NCBI GenBank assembly: GCA_903813345.2
Contig: CAIIXF020000001.1
Coordinates: 21,347,915-21,411,914 of the forward strand
Reading direction: 5' to 3'
Origin: Owenia fusiformis
Lineage: Eukaryota; Annelida; Polychaeta; Sabellida; Oweniidae
Length of the DNA stretch: 64,000 nucleotides
In this document: positions 1 to 11,068 of the stretch, in pieces
Position numbering within the stretch: the first letter of the stretch is position 1
Layout: every line of letters begins with the position of its first letter
Translations under genes and position numbers: made by a program
The notes under the pieces: model-generated
The model's database searches: none
The model's input: the letters and a program-made list of their open reading frames with translations, nothing else
What the model was told of the DNA's origin: nothing

Positions 1-124
1 ATCTTGTACATGCCATATCATTTTGTACATGCCATATCAAAGTTAAAATGCAACAACTGGTGGGAATTACATTTGTTTTACATCATTTGATATTTCTTTG
101 TATCCTCTACTTTGAAAAATAGGC

Positions 125-851
125 TCCTCTTTGGTCAGTACAAGAGAAGTACTCTGTATCCATGACCCAAACACATGAGTGAACCCATTTGAGGGCATGT
201 CACACAGGGTCGATTGGACAATTTGGAGAAAGTCATTCTCATCTTTAAAGGTCTTACAGCACTGATTAGCATTCCGTTCTCAATATAAGTAAAAATTAGA
301 TATTGCATGATCAGAGGAGTATGGTGCATGGTTTTAGACCTCAAGACCTAGTTCTTCTATAGCTGCATGGTCTTTAATGCCGACCTGCTGGCAGGCGCGC
401 TATCAAGGTAGATGACTGGCTTCAAATTGGGTCTTTTCAAAAACTCAACCGTGAATTGTTCAGACTGTTATACATAGTGATATTTCAGGAAATTGAATAA
501 ATGTTATTATCATTATGAAATTATACTTGAATCTGAGTTGTACAGCAACACCTTTACAACAAAGGAACTAATAAAATAAACAAGAAATGTTGTATTATAA
601 TAGGTGAATTAGATACTTTCTTCAGTAATACAAAAATGTTAGATATCACATTTTCAGGAAAAAAGTTGCCCCGGGTATTGGAATGTCATGTTACTATAGT
701 AACCATAACTCTAACCGCATTTCATCATTTTTTCTGAAACTTTGTAATTTAAGTTGCAATACTTCAAAGTACAATTTGTAAAAATTTGAAGGTACTCAGT
801 GCAAAATTTACGAAATGCCAGCACCAGTCCTGTTACTTTTGGAACACCCTG
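125..851 (-). mobile_element. Mariner-like DNA transposon relic (transposase C-terminal part)
   Basis: On the minus strand about 475 to 125 reads as the C-terminal half of a mariner transposase. It contains KPVIYLDSAPASRSALKTM, matching the catalytic HxDNAPAHRSA region, then NHAPYSSDHA, matching the NHPPYSPDLAPCD signature. The usual tail follows, with GFTHVFGSWIQ. At least three in-frame stops interrupt it, so it is dead. A mariner-type terminal repeat (CCTGTTACTTTTGGAACACC) ends at 851 next to TA. Only about 375 bp separate that terminus from the visible coding part, too little for the N-terminal DNA-binding half, so the element is internally deleted. The other terminus is not seen in the window. 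Confidence 0.7.
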
Positions 852-1142
852 TAAGCAGTTCCATTCTGTCACACCGGTTTTCATCTGACTTTTTTAGTTG
901 TTAAAATCTGACCCTGTGATACTTCCACCCTAATAAATGCCTTCATGCATGACATCACACGATCTTAGGGGTTTTCATTGTACTCGTCAGGACTCTATCA
1001 GACTCCGCAGTTCTCAGGAGGACATATTGGGATATATGGTGCAAGCACTTTTCAGTCTTCACAGATCTCCAGAAGACTCAAAAGTCTGGTGAAAAAGACC
1101 TGTCAGATGTAAACAGGGCTTAAAAGGAATTTAGTATATTAC

Positions 1143-4100
1143 CAGAAAAATTTTTAACACCAAGTATTCTTGGGTCATCAGACTTTTCTTTGCCATCAGG
1201 TATTGGAAGTGGTTCTGCTAGCTGCCACAGTGGAGGCACAAAATGGTTAACATCCTTTTCTATGATGTTATGCAGTAACGTTGATCCAGTACGCATGTAA
1301 CCAATTATGAATATTGGTTTGGTGATCGGGACCTGCAAGTTACAAGATATTAAGATGTGAAATTCCTATGGCAGCCATTTTGGAAGGAATGTACTAAAAA
1401 CCCTTCGACCCTTCGACCCTGCAACCTACGACTTACAGCGTGTCAAGAATTTTTGAAATATATTTTTATAAAAACCCTTCGACCTTCTAGATATTTCTCA
1501 GTCCATATGAAGTTGCTGGAAATATTACTTTGTGTATAGAACTTAAGAATCTGTCCCAAGAGAGTTAAAGATATTTAAAGCTGGACTTCGATCGGAGCCG
1601 GCGATATGATTTTGGAAAGGTTTCTAAATGAAGAACGTGACGTCACTTCCGAATCATAGCATTCAAAATAAGTAGCGTTTAATTACTTCCATCATTCATA
1701 ATATCACGGTGGTCTAGCGGTAGAATGCTCGCTTAGCATGCGGGAGGCCCAGGTTCGAATCCCGCATTTAACTAAATGATTGTTCTTTGACATTACGCAG
1801 ATAATTTTTTTTATTTACATAAACTTTATATTAGAGCTTGAAAATGTAAAAACAATATATGTCAACATATTGCATTTTGGAGCGATGTGCAGGTTTAATG
1901 TATTCAAGCACATTCGAATGTGAACATTTCTTACCTCCTCAGTAAAAATATTTGTGCTTTTCCCATCACATTGTAACAGTGGCGCATCGTGCATATTTTC
2001 AGGTCAAATTTTTTATATAGTTGAAAGAGAACCGTCTTTTGATTTTATCAACTTTGATTCAATTTGGATTTGTATAGTTAAGAATCTAATGCCAACTAAA
2101 TAAGTAGATTCTTTGTTTTGCATCCTACAAAATCCAAAGCATGCAAGGGTACAAGGAAAATAAACACAAACTCAAGAAAAAGCTTGCAAGCTAGGTCATA
2201 TCAGGTTCGTATAACCAGCTTTTGCCAATTTAAGTTTTTCAAAAGGATCAAGGGGTGAACATTTGACAATTTTCAAGTGGCCCAGAACACAGGCTGGTAT
2301 CGAAAGATTTGTCCGCTGTGACGGAGCATGCTATTTTTCATAAAAACACTAAGAATGCTTCACGATTTATTTTTTAACTCATATGTTTCGTTATATCAAA
2401 GATAATTACTTACTCCATGCAATGGATATATCATTTGCGTGTAACCTTCACTTCTGTTTGAAGTCCAATAACGCTAGGAGTAAAATCTATTGAAAACGGC
2501 GCCAGAGTATCAAACTCTAAAATGTACCATTTCTTTTTTAACTTTTTAATGGCATGATATAGTGACACGATAATATTAACATATGTTTTCAGCATAACTC
2601 TGAATGTATTAATGATATATTAATGCATTGGGTCTTTTTAATTTTTTTTATAAAAAATAATATTAATATATTTTGTCCGCTGTGACGGAGCATTTTCACA
2701 GTTCACATTTGCAACTGCTCCGTCACAGCGGACAAAAAAATTAAACATTATTTTTTATAAAAGAATTAAAAAGACCAAATACATCAACATCTCATTTATA
2801 CCTTCATAGTTATGCTGAAACCATGTGTAAATATTATCGTGTCACTATATCGTGCCATTAGAAAGTTAAACAAGAAATGGTACATTTTGAAGTATGATAC
2901 TCCGACGCCATTTTCAATAGCTTTTCTTCCCAGCGTAATTGGACTTCAAACAGAAGTGAAAGTTACCCGCAAATGATATATCCATTGCATGGAGTAAGTT
3001 ATTTTGTATGGTATAACGAAAGATATGAGTTAAAAAATAAATCGTGAAGTATTCTTAGTGTTTTTATGAAAAATAGCATGCTCCGTCACAGCGGACAAAT
3101 ATAGGTCCACTACTTTTCGAGATAATATGCAAAATAACACACACTAAGTTAGAAGCCATTTTTCAAAATGGCTGCCTACTTGCCAAAGTGTCATAAGATA
3201 GTGTCCCATGCTTATGAGTTTTCACAAATTATATATGCAAAAATCGCTCCATAGCCTATTACTCTTCCCAGTTACAGCAACTTAGAATTTTGACACACAT
3301 CAAATTGTCCGCTATTTCCAATTCTGATTGAACGAAATGCGATGGTACCTTCAGACCCTTGGGTTGCCATTTGGAAGTGATTGTGTTTTCTGATTTGCTT
3401 AAAATCTTGCAAGCAAAGGGATGCAAAACAAATAAGCTAATTCTCATTGCCTAGTCTAAATTAGTGTGTTTGTTCATTTCCCGCCTGCCGGGCATAGAAG
3501 ATAATCATTCATTTTCAGTTATTCATGTTCTTTCTGGTCAAATATAGAGAAAAGTACTTCTCCATTAATCATGAAAATTATTTCTTAAATTATCGGTGAA
3601 TTAAGCTTTTTAATGGTGTATAAAACTTAGTGATTGGTCTTATATTTCTAGAGATATCGTAATTTGAAAAGAGTTGTTTTTCAGCGCGATTCTTATATTC
3701 CTTCCACAATTCAGCTGCACTATTCATACCTTTGATTGATAGGCTAGCAGTAGATTATGAATTCTTTGAAGTGACAATGTTTTGACATGTACAAACCTTC
3801 CTAATTCATAAATATTCAAATCGTCATAGTTACATTTCCTTTTATGACCAGGGGTTAGGGACGAAAAATTTCGAACGCAGTGCGTGACATATACGTAATT
3901 CGTGTGAAAAGTCGGACGAAATGCGTACGTTTTTTTTTCGGCGTTCGTATTTTTGCTGTGTAGACGAACTTTTTTAGAAATTTTTCTACTGAAACATTTT
4001 TGCTTGACAATTACCAGGTAAAATGCGTATTTTCGTGCACATGGAGCTCAAGTTGGAACTATATGTAATCATTTAGTAAACTGGACTGGGAAATCAGAGG

Positions 4101-5838
4101 TCGAAGGGTTTTTTAATAAAATATATTCCAAAAATTCTTGACACCCAGTAAGTCGTAGGGTCGAAGGGTCGAAGGGTTTTTAGTACATTCCATTTTGGAA
4201 AGATTTTAAGTCATTTTAAAATGTGTTGTTTAACATTAAGGCGACGCTATATTAAATAAAAAGTACAAAAAATGACTGCCATATTTTTTTGATAAAGACA
4301 CATGTTTATAAAATCTGTTTACCTTGTATATGAATTGTGTATCTTGACTAATGAAACATGTCAAAGTTAACATCACACATAAACGCATTTTTCCAAACTA
4401 TGAATTGGAGGTGCATGGATCCCCAAAGCTAGCATGAAGAGTGCGAAGTGAGGCTAATTTTTGAAAGTTTCAAGGAGTAGCCTTGCAAGAGTCACACATT
4501 TGCAAGAGTCTAAAATTTCCACAAATCATCTTACCTTTCCCAGGAACAACGAAGGAGCATGAAAATGTGCACTTCTTGCATTGTTAGAGTATAATAAAGC
4601 TCAAACCATTGTAAATTCTAAATATTTCATGTCCACATTTTGTTTGCCGGAACTACTTCTAGACTTCCTGATTAATCCTCATGCAAGTTTTGTGACTACA
4701 CCAAGTGGCATGGATTATCACTTGTATGTTTTATCTATTACAGTGTAATTATCATGATAGATACATGATAGAGGCTTTATGAATGATAAACAATGGAAAC
4801 ATGAATGAAGATAACTCTGGACTAAAAAATAGTTCCAGGAAACAAAATGGTGGACATGAAATATTTAGAATTCACAATGGTTTGAGCTTTATTATACTCT
4901 AACAATGCAAGAAGTACACATTTTTGTGCTCCTTCGTTGTTCCTTGGTAAGGTAAGATTATATCTGGAAATTTTGAATTCTTGCAAATGTGTGTCTGTTG
5001 CAAGGCTACTCCTTGAAACTTTCAAAAAATAGCCTCACTTCGCACTCTTCATGCTAGCTTTTGGGAGCCATACACCTCCAATTCATAGTTATGAAAAATG
5101 CGTTTAAATGTGAGGTTTTCTTTTATGTGTCTCTTTAGTCGGGAAATGCATTCACATACAAGGAAAACAGTATACAAAATCTTCTGACTTTATCAAAAAA
5201 ATATGGCTCCCATGTTTTTGTACTTTTGATTAACTTAAATGTCACCTTAAAAGAAAATGTATTCTAAACATGTTTTTTGCTATCACTCAAAGAGTACAGT
5301 AGTAAATGAATATATTGATATTTACAGGAACTACACCAAAGCAGTATATTGAACTCCTGATAACAGCCATTTTGAAAAATTGTGGTCATTTCTATTATAT
5401 TTTCTATTATATTTAATTATTACCCAGCATCCTCTTGTCAGATTTTTTCAAGCTCAGGAATAAAGAATATATGCAAGAACAGTGGGTTATAAATGTTTGT
5501 TTAAAAATAGGACGTATCATGTAGTTTCATTTACAAACTCGTATATAACCGATTTTAAAGAAAAAACAACTTACCTCCAAAATTTTAGGGTCATCTTTAA
5601 TTGCTTGTAGGACTTCACCCATTATCCTAATCCTGTCAAATATTGACCTCTCAATTACAACTGTTAACCCACCTTCTGAGACTTGCTTGTCATTTGCCCA
5701 ACATTTTGCCAAGATGTCATATGGCTCGATAATGTAACGATGCTCGTCTCCATACTTCTCAGCCATAGATACAGCTGCTTCATGGATTGCATCTCTATCT
5801 ACATTGTTGTTCTTGTTATTGTGGGCAGTGTCAGACAT
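1143..5838 (-). CDS. Sulfotransferase family protein (Sulfotransfer_3-like), first two coding exons, partial
   Basis: Two minus-strand exons join in phase 0: 5838-5575 (88 aa, donor GTAAGT) and 1332-1143 (about 63 aa, acceptor TTGCAG, probable donor GTAATA). The N-terminus is MSDTAHNNKNNNVDRDAIHE. Across the junction the protein runs KDDPKILE-VPITKPIFIIGYMRTGST, then LLHNIIEKDVNHFVPPLWQL. Residues about 97-110 are the 5'-phosphosulfate-binding P-loop of PAPS-dependent sulfotransferases, and the PLWQLAEPLP and DDPRI stretches follow in the order usual for the bacterial-like Sulfotransfer_3 group. There is no signal peptide or transmembrane segment, so a cytosolic enzyme is inferred; the acceptor substrate cannot be predicted. 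The catalytic C-terminal part (3'-phosphate-binding region) must lie left of the window. The end of exon 2 is the least certain point. The single intron is about 4.2 kb and packed with foldback repeats. Confidence 0.72.
1703..1773 (+). pseudogene. tRNA-derived relic (tRNA pseudogene or SINE head)
   Basis: It has an intact A box (TGGTCTAGCGGTAG) and a consensus B box (GGTTCGAATCC). The anticodon stem CTCGC/GCGGG encloses a TTAGCAT loop with anticodon AGC. The overall sequence resembles tRNA-Gly more than tRNA-Ala, whose anticodon it carries. The acceptor arm does not pair (about 3 of 7 positions) and the T stem pairs at only 3 of 5, so it is unlikely to be a working tRNA. It may be the pol III promoter head of a SINE. 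Confidence 0.6.
2308..3099. repeat. Near-perfect foldback element with four copies of a 21-bp motif
   Basis: The arms 2308-2692 and 2716-3099 are inverted copies with about 85-90% identity by eye, separated by only about 23 bp. A 21-bp motif with core GTCCGCTGTGACGGAGC sits at both ends of each arm: direct at 2308-2328 and 2672-2692, inverted at 2716-2736 and 3079-3099. The motif itself has inverted ends, TCCG and CGGA. No coding sequence is seen. It is a foldback or large MITE of unknown superfamily, nested in the outer inverted repeat. Confidence 0.85.
4215..5270. repeat. Large foldback element, arms about 430 bp
   Basis: The left arm is about 4215-4660 and the right arm about 4835-5270, in inverted orientation with roughly 80-85% identity. 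Shared blocks include GCTAGCATGAAGAGTGCGAA, GAAAGTTTCAAGGAGTAGCC, TATGAATTGGAGGTG and GTTAGAGTATAATAAAGCTC. The loop is about 170 bp. No open frame of significance is present; the 67-codon minus-strand frame inside the right arm reads through non-coding repeat. It abuts the preceding foldback block, so the whole sulfotransferase intron is essentially two foldback complexes. Confidence 0.8.
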
Positions 5839-8412
5839 TGTTTTGTTTGAATGTTGTCTTTAAGTCCACTGGGTTGATCTCTCAGTGCAATAATCCTTTT
5901 ACTCACTGGGCTTCAGTAGTTAGACTTTAGTCTATATTTGTACATAGCACAAATATTCTCTTAACCTGTTAAATGTACCTCAGCCAAGAATTATATAATC
6001 TCTATTGACTCACATCAGACTATTGTTAACCAATAAACCTAAATAAGGAAAGGTTATGTAATAATCCAAATTATTATAAATAAGCTGCTCTTGAAGACCT
6101 AATGTGTACCCTTTTTAGCTCACATAGGTCAGCTTTTGTTATCACCCACTTGTTATTAATAGTTTGGTTTATTTATCATATCTTACATTTCATATGTGCT
6201 AGACTCTGACCCCATGGATTGCAATCAAGTTAAAGTTAACATTAGAGAGGTTAAGCTACACATTCAAATGCAAACCATTGACCTGAACGCATAAGTTCAC
6301 ACTCAAGTACACATTTTAGAAACTTTTCTGTTAAAGATATGCTAACCAGATAAGTAGGTCAGTATTACATAATCATGAAATGAATAAGTCTGAAAATACA
6401 ATTGGTCAGAATGTACTAAAACCTCCTTGAAACTGAAAAACATTGCATGCTCTATTCCACACAATTTGGAGGCTTTTGAAATTCGCAGTAACAATGAATA
6501 AGTGCCTGTATATAATAATTGCATAGAAAACACTTCAAGTAGTATCTATCAGATGTATTGAGTTGACCAAAATACTCCTTTGTTTACTATATACTGGACT
6601 ACATACTGGACTACATACTGGCACCCTTACATATATGTTACAGTACATATTGTAGAATTAGCCCATAAGAGCTTTGCAAAATCAACATCTTATACTATCA
6701 ACGTAATAGACGGCTTGCCCAACCTTACAGGCAAACTATTGTAGACAAATTTGAAGATAAGACTGATATTGTCACATTGAATTATGATAATAAGTAAATA
6801 ATATTTTTGTAATATTATGCACCGGTATAACCACATGCAGTAGAATAATACACAGGGTTACCCTAAATTGTAGAAACATGAATATGTTTCTTATAAATAA
6901 TCAAGTCATATATCCCAAGGATTTTACCTGTTCCCTTCCTGGCCAAACCTTGTTTTATTTTTGATTTTTTAACAATAAAATAAACTACTCTTTTTGACAT
7001 CTTATCATTTTTATTTCCATATGTTATTGACGTGAGAATTCAAATGATCAATGGAAAAACAATGCTAAACTTGCACACTAAAATAGGTATTCCAGCAGGC
7101 CTAGGAAAATATGGCTAGAAAAAGGTGCTACACCTACAGGTGGACAAACTTTTCCCCTGAAAAGTATTTTAAGGGTCAGATCACTAAATTCATGATTGCA
7201 TTGAAAAGCTTTGAATGCTAATTTTCAAGAATGGATGTATTACCAAAAGAAGAAAATATGAAAAATTCATATCGTTTATTTCGAGTGATTATTTAATGTC
7301 AAGTTTTGTCTCTAGTGACAGCATTCTACTGAATATCTCATCAAGTGACCTAAACTACAGCTGCTAAAATAAGCAGTAGGAACAAGTATGTGATATGATC
7401 AATTTTACCTTTGTGTCATCATTGCTTAGGAATACAATAATACCATCCAATTAATGATGACTCACTAATTGTATTACTTGTGCTTGATACACATGCTGGA
7501 AGATATGCTTTTAAAATTAGTAAACCATTACCAAAACTATGGTTACTCTGTAGGAGTGAAAGGCACATTAAAAATGAATATCACCCCCTTCAATCTAGTT
7601 TTACAGGTTTTTATGATTATTTCACATTTTTCTATATTTTGCGTTAGCAGGACGGTAAATTTTCTTCATTTTTCTTCAAACATTTCGTTTCACCAATATT
7701 TATTATATCTCTCAATTTCAAGAAAATCGCACTGCTACGTTTGAAAATAATTCAAATAATGTTGTTTTCCCATTGAGCTCCATTATAAATATGGAATTTT
7801 CAAACTTAATATTTTAAAATTCTACGTGGTGAAAAGTTGCATATTGAGTAGTTAGTTAATGTTATCGTTTAAAAAATTCAAAACAAAAAGGAATAAAGAA
7901 AAAATGCCACGGAGAAGTCTCAATAGCATATCTTTAAGCTACACCTCTGAAACCATGTCCGTTGACGTAGAGCTATATTTATGTGGTGACAAGTATTGAA
8001 GGTCATGGCTCTGGTGTAATTGTTAGCTCTCAAGACTCATTTTTCTGCGCAAGCATTGAAGTTCACGTTCATGCTTTGTTGAATATGCGTCAGTGAATTG
8101 CACCAATATGATAATCTCGATGTAAAAACCTGTAAACTTCACACTGGCCCACAGAATGTAAACAAATCTGACATCATTTATCTGCACGCACATTGAAGTT
8201 CACGTTCAAGTTTTGTTAAATATGTGTAGGTTAACTCTCTATTGTTATTACTTATCACTTGCTTTTAGTTGCATGTTTATTTCGTCAGTCTGTTAACTTC
8301 AACTGTTATGGAGCAGTCGTCTGTATAATCCCACTTAAATACTTAGTTACTATTTTCTAAACATAAAAGTTAACTACTACTATAATGAAGTATTATGTTT
8401 CTTGTTTTACAG
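5839..8412. other. Non-coding stretch between sulfotransferase exon 1 and the TDH-like exon
   Basis: I see no coding exon on either strand; in particular none of the upstream TDH motifs. A 46-bp direct repeat containing ATTGAAGTTCACGTTCA occurs at about 8046-8091 and 8181-8227. The sulfotransferase promoter should lie just right of 5838, but no recognisable element was identified. Confidence 0.5.
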
Positions 8413-8543
8413 CCGAGGCCTGGCCACAGGTTTTTGATGATTCTGGTGCAAGAAGGGACTGGAACTGGGAACACCGATACAATCTGTCTCATCTTTGCGA
8501 AATCATGTTCAACTACTTGAAACCAAAATATGGAGTTAAATAG
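8413..8543 (+). CDS. tdh: L-threonine 3-dehydrogenase-like, last exon only
   Basis: A polypyrimidine tract and TTTTACAG acceptor are followed by a 131-nt open segment ending in TAG. It starts in phase with two bases (xCC) and encodes EAWPQVFDDSGARRDWNWEH, then RYNLSHLCEIMFNYLKPKYG and VK-stop. This is the conserved tail of the short-chain dehydrogenase/reductase-type threonine 3-dehydrogenase (family pattern I-A-[DE]-S-W-P...DDS-x-AR-x-DW-x-W...YDL...M...L). That mitochondrial enzyme oxidises threonine to 2-amino-3-ketobutyrate. Related NAD-dependent epimerases share part of this pattern, so the exact family member is inferred. No upstream exon is visible back to position 1 on the plus strand. 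The gene must therefore extend left of the window around the antisense sulfotransferase, or this exon is a stranded fragment. Confidence 0.65.
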
Positions 8544-8858
8544 AGACATGGCTGAAATGAGAGTTTATAAAACTGCCCCATTTTTGATGGATAAAAGTAT
8601 CCATAATGAAATGCCATTTTTAATCATCGTGTGCGGTGCAGAAATGGAAAGACCAGAATGCTTTTGTGTGTCAAAATTTCTTCTTTACTTTTATATAGAA
8701 TTTGCTAGAACATATTGTTCCAATACACAACAGGCCTGAAAACAACAACCCAAGTTGTCATGGAAATTTCATTCTCTGCACCTCACTGTTGTTATTTTGC
8801 AATTTTTATGACATTCCACATAATCATTCCATCTTGTGGAGTGAATTCTCTCACTTTA

Positions 8859-8988
8859 CAAGGCAGCTACAACTACAAACAGTGCAGCTATATCTCCAAA
8901 CAAGGCAGCTACAGCTACAAACAGTGCATCTTTACCCTCTAAACAAGGCAGCTACATCTCCAAACAGTACAGCTACAAACAAGGCTGG
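8859..8988 (+). repeat. Minisatellite of GGCAGCTACA/TCTCCAAACA units in the TDH-like 3' flank
   Basis: Imperfect units built from AAGGCAGCTACA, ACTACAAACAGTGCA and ATCTCCAAACA alternate about every 18-36 bp. Short plus-strand open frames here (ending near 8942 and 9004) are repeat artefacts. It probably lies in the 3' untranslated region if the upstream exon is expressed. Confidence 0.6.
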
Positions 8989-9077
8989 GATTAGAAATAG
9001 ATGAAGAACTGTGAAAAAATTGGATAAAAAGATTTGTCATGCTCTTTTGAGTCTTATTTGATAACTGTTCATTTGAA

Positions 9078-9275
9078 CCTTTGTACGAGTACATTATAAC
9101 ACCTGTAAGGTGGAACACCTTTAGATGTTAAACACATCTGTTAGTGGAACACTTCAAGTCCCAAGAGAAACTGACTTAATGTTAAATGAATTTTTAAAAG
9201 TGGAACACCTCCCAGTGGAACACTTTGTAGAGGTACAAAAGGTGTTCCACTGTAGGATTTATTGTACTACTGTAC
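9078..9275. repeat. MITE-like repeat with GTGGAACACCT modules
   Basis: Several copies of GTGGAACACYT and GTGTTCCAC occur in 200 bp, bounded by ACACCTGTAAGGTGG and ATTTATTGTAC. It belongs with the CAGTRAAACYTG-type repeats elsewhere in the window (25.0, 50.1, 51.0 and 61.2 kb). Internal GTGGAAC and GTTCCAC copies face each other. Confidence 0.5.
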
Positions 9276-10442
9276 ATTGCACCTCTCATAAGTAATAACT
9301 TATTTTACGTTTCTCTAGCAAATAATTAGTCTTGCTTCAAGCCTCCCCCAAACCTATCTATCTATTTCAACACCAGTTGGTGGTTGAATGTCATGGGGTG
9401 ATGTCACAAAGGCCTGTAGCTAGACTAGGAATTAATCTTAAAATAATGAGAAAGTTGGCATCTCTCATTTGAATCTCTTATTTGAACTTGAAACCTGAAA
9501 TACTGTAATATTGTATTTAGCCTAGTGCCCCTTGGGTTGATGAATCTTCAAAGATCTCTAGACATTAAGTATGTTCAAAAATCTCTAGATATTTAGTATG
9601 TTCATTTGCCGCTTTTGCAGGTTTTACTGTTTACACTGAAATTCTGATATACTATATGTCAAACAGTTTTTCACCATTCCAAAAATACTGTTTTTAGGCA
9701 TTTGGAAGTGTTGTCCTATTTTGTCACTTGGTTTTCCAAGGTATATTATCAATTTTATTTATTGTCCATTCCGATATACGTTGTGTATGAAGTATGATAT
9801 TCTTGCAGGAAAAGTGATTGTTTTCCGATAGAGCACTGCATTTAGCATTTTCTTTTCTCCAATTTGACCAAAGTTAAAGCTATATCACAATAACTGTAAC
9901 TGTCTATTCTCCTTACTTATGCATATTCATTTTGGCCTTTTCACTATTTATTGAGTATTTGCAGTTCAAAAACTGATAAATTTACGCTTTATTTCATGGT
10001 CAGAGCAACATCAGCTGTATGAATCACAGTGATAAATTAATCTATTTGGGATCAGGATTGATATGCATATATCATTACGTCTACGACATCATGAATTTAT
10101 TTATTAGTTTCTCAACCAGTAGAGGATATTTCAGGTAGATATTGCTCTTAACCATGGTATAAAGTCGTTATTTACCTGCCGGAATGATATGAGGAATATG
10201 AATGAATGATATTACCTTGTGATATTCCCCATATTAAATCGCTTCAAGTGAATAACTACTTCATATAACTCAAATACAGAGATTTGATCTCAAGTGAATA
10301 CTGTGTCTATACTACTTACAAATGAATATAAAACAATGACATGTAAAACTATCATTCCCATTTGCATTTTGAGGAACTGATATGATATTTGTTTTAAACA
10401 CAATATGTTCATTGCTATGCTTTATTGAACACATTTATCGTT

Positions 10443-10572
10443 CAGAGAAACATATTATTGTTGAAAGAAACACATTTTTGCATTATTTTTCAAAGAAACA
10501 TATTATGTTGTTGAAAGAAACATTGTTTACAAAGAAACATGTTATACATGTATTGTTCAAAGAAACACATTG
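10443..10572 (+). repeat. Irregular cluster of GAAAGAAACA units
   Basis: The decamer (C)AAAGAAACA or GAGAAACA recurs about seven times in 130 bp with spacers rich in TATT and GTTGTT. The 70-codon open frame across it is compositional, not a gene. Confidence 0.55.
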
Positions 10573-10933
10573 TTTGCTTTCTGTCGAGAAATGATTTTTG
10601 TAATCTCATTTAGGAAAATAAATTAGATTTTGAGGAAGCTATATGTATGAAATAATATTGACAGTACATGCAGATCCCTCAAGATATTGTAGTGCTACAT
10701 GTAGTTTGATAGTAAGCATCTTCAGTTGAAGAAATAGAGGAAAAATCATCATTGTTTATTGTTTTATGACCAGTGTATGAAATCTCATCTCACTATATAT
10801 AGTGGCATTCCATATTAACAATATAAGCACAGGCAGCTATTAAAATGTGACTGTATACATGTACTAATTGTAATATGAATATTTTTACATTAGAAATAAA
10901 AATCTCATTTTAGTTTCATTTTAGTTTTCTTTA

Positions 10934-11068
10934 TGTCATCACCAGAAGTGTTGACATATTGTTAGTCTCCAATTTTTTGTGGACATTGTTCGGCGGTTGG
11001 TGTATGGGGTGGTGTCTTTAACAAATGGCAGGTGGTGACATTTTGCATGTTAATGCCTTGTTTATTCC
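10934..11068 (+). repeat. Dispersed 130-bp repeat, copy 1
   Basis: It contains ACCAGAAGTGTTGACATATT, TTAGTCTCCAATTTTTTGTG and AACAAATGGCAGGTGGTGAC followed by ATGTTAATGCC. Related copies lie at about 12836-12960, 43353-43480, 45556-45665 (all plus) and 61927-62060. No terminal repeats or target duplications are evident. Confidence 0.65.

Larger units (their letters stand above)
1374..4197. repeat. Outer inverted repeat pair enclosing a nested foldback block
   Basis: About 130 bp at 1374-1507 (including CCCTTCGACCCTTCGACCCT) recurs inverted at 4083-4197 with roughly 85% identity by eye, including GTGTCAAGAATTTTTG and AATGTACTAAAAACCCTTCG. The arms enclose 2.6 kb holding a tRNA-derived relic and a second, tighter foldback (2308-3099). 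No target-site duplication was found. It lies wholly inside the sulfotransferase intron. Confidence 0.75.

Noticed and set aside
1703-1773. Functional tRNA-Ala(AGC)
   Set aside because: Acceptor and T stems do not pair; no CCA-compatible end; kept only as a relic.
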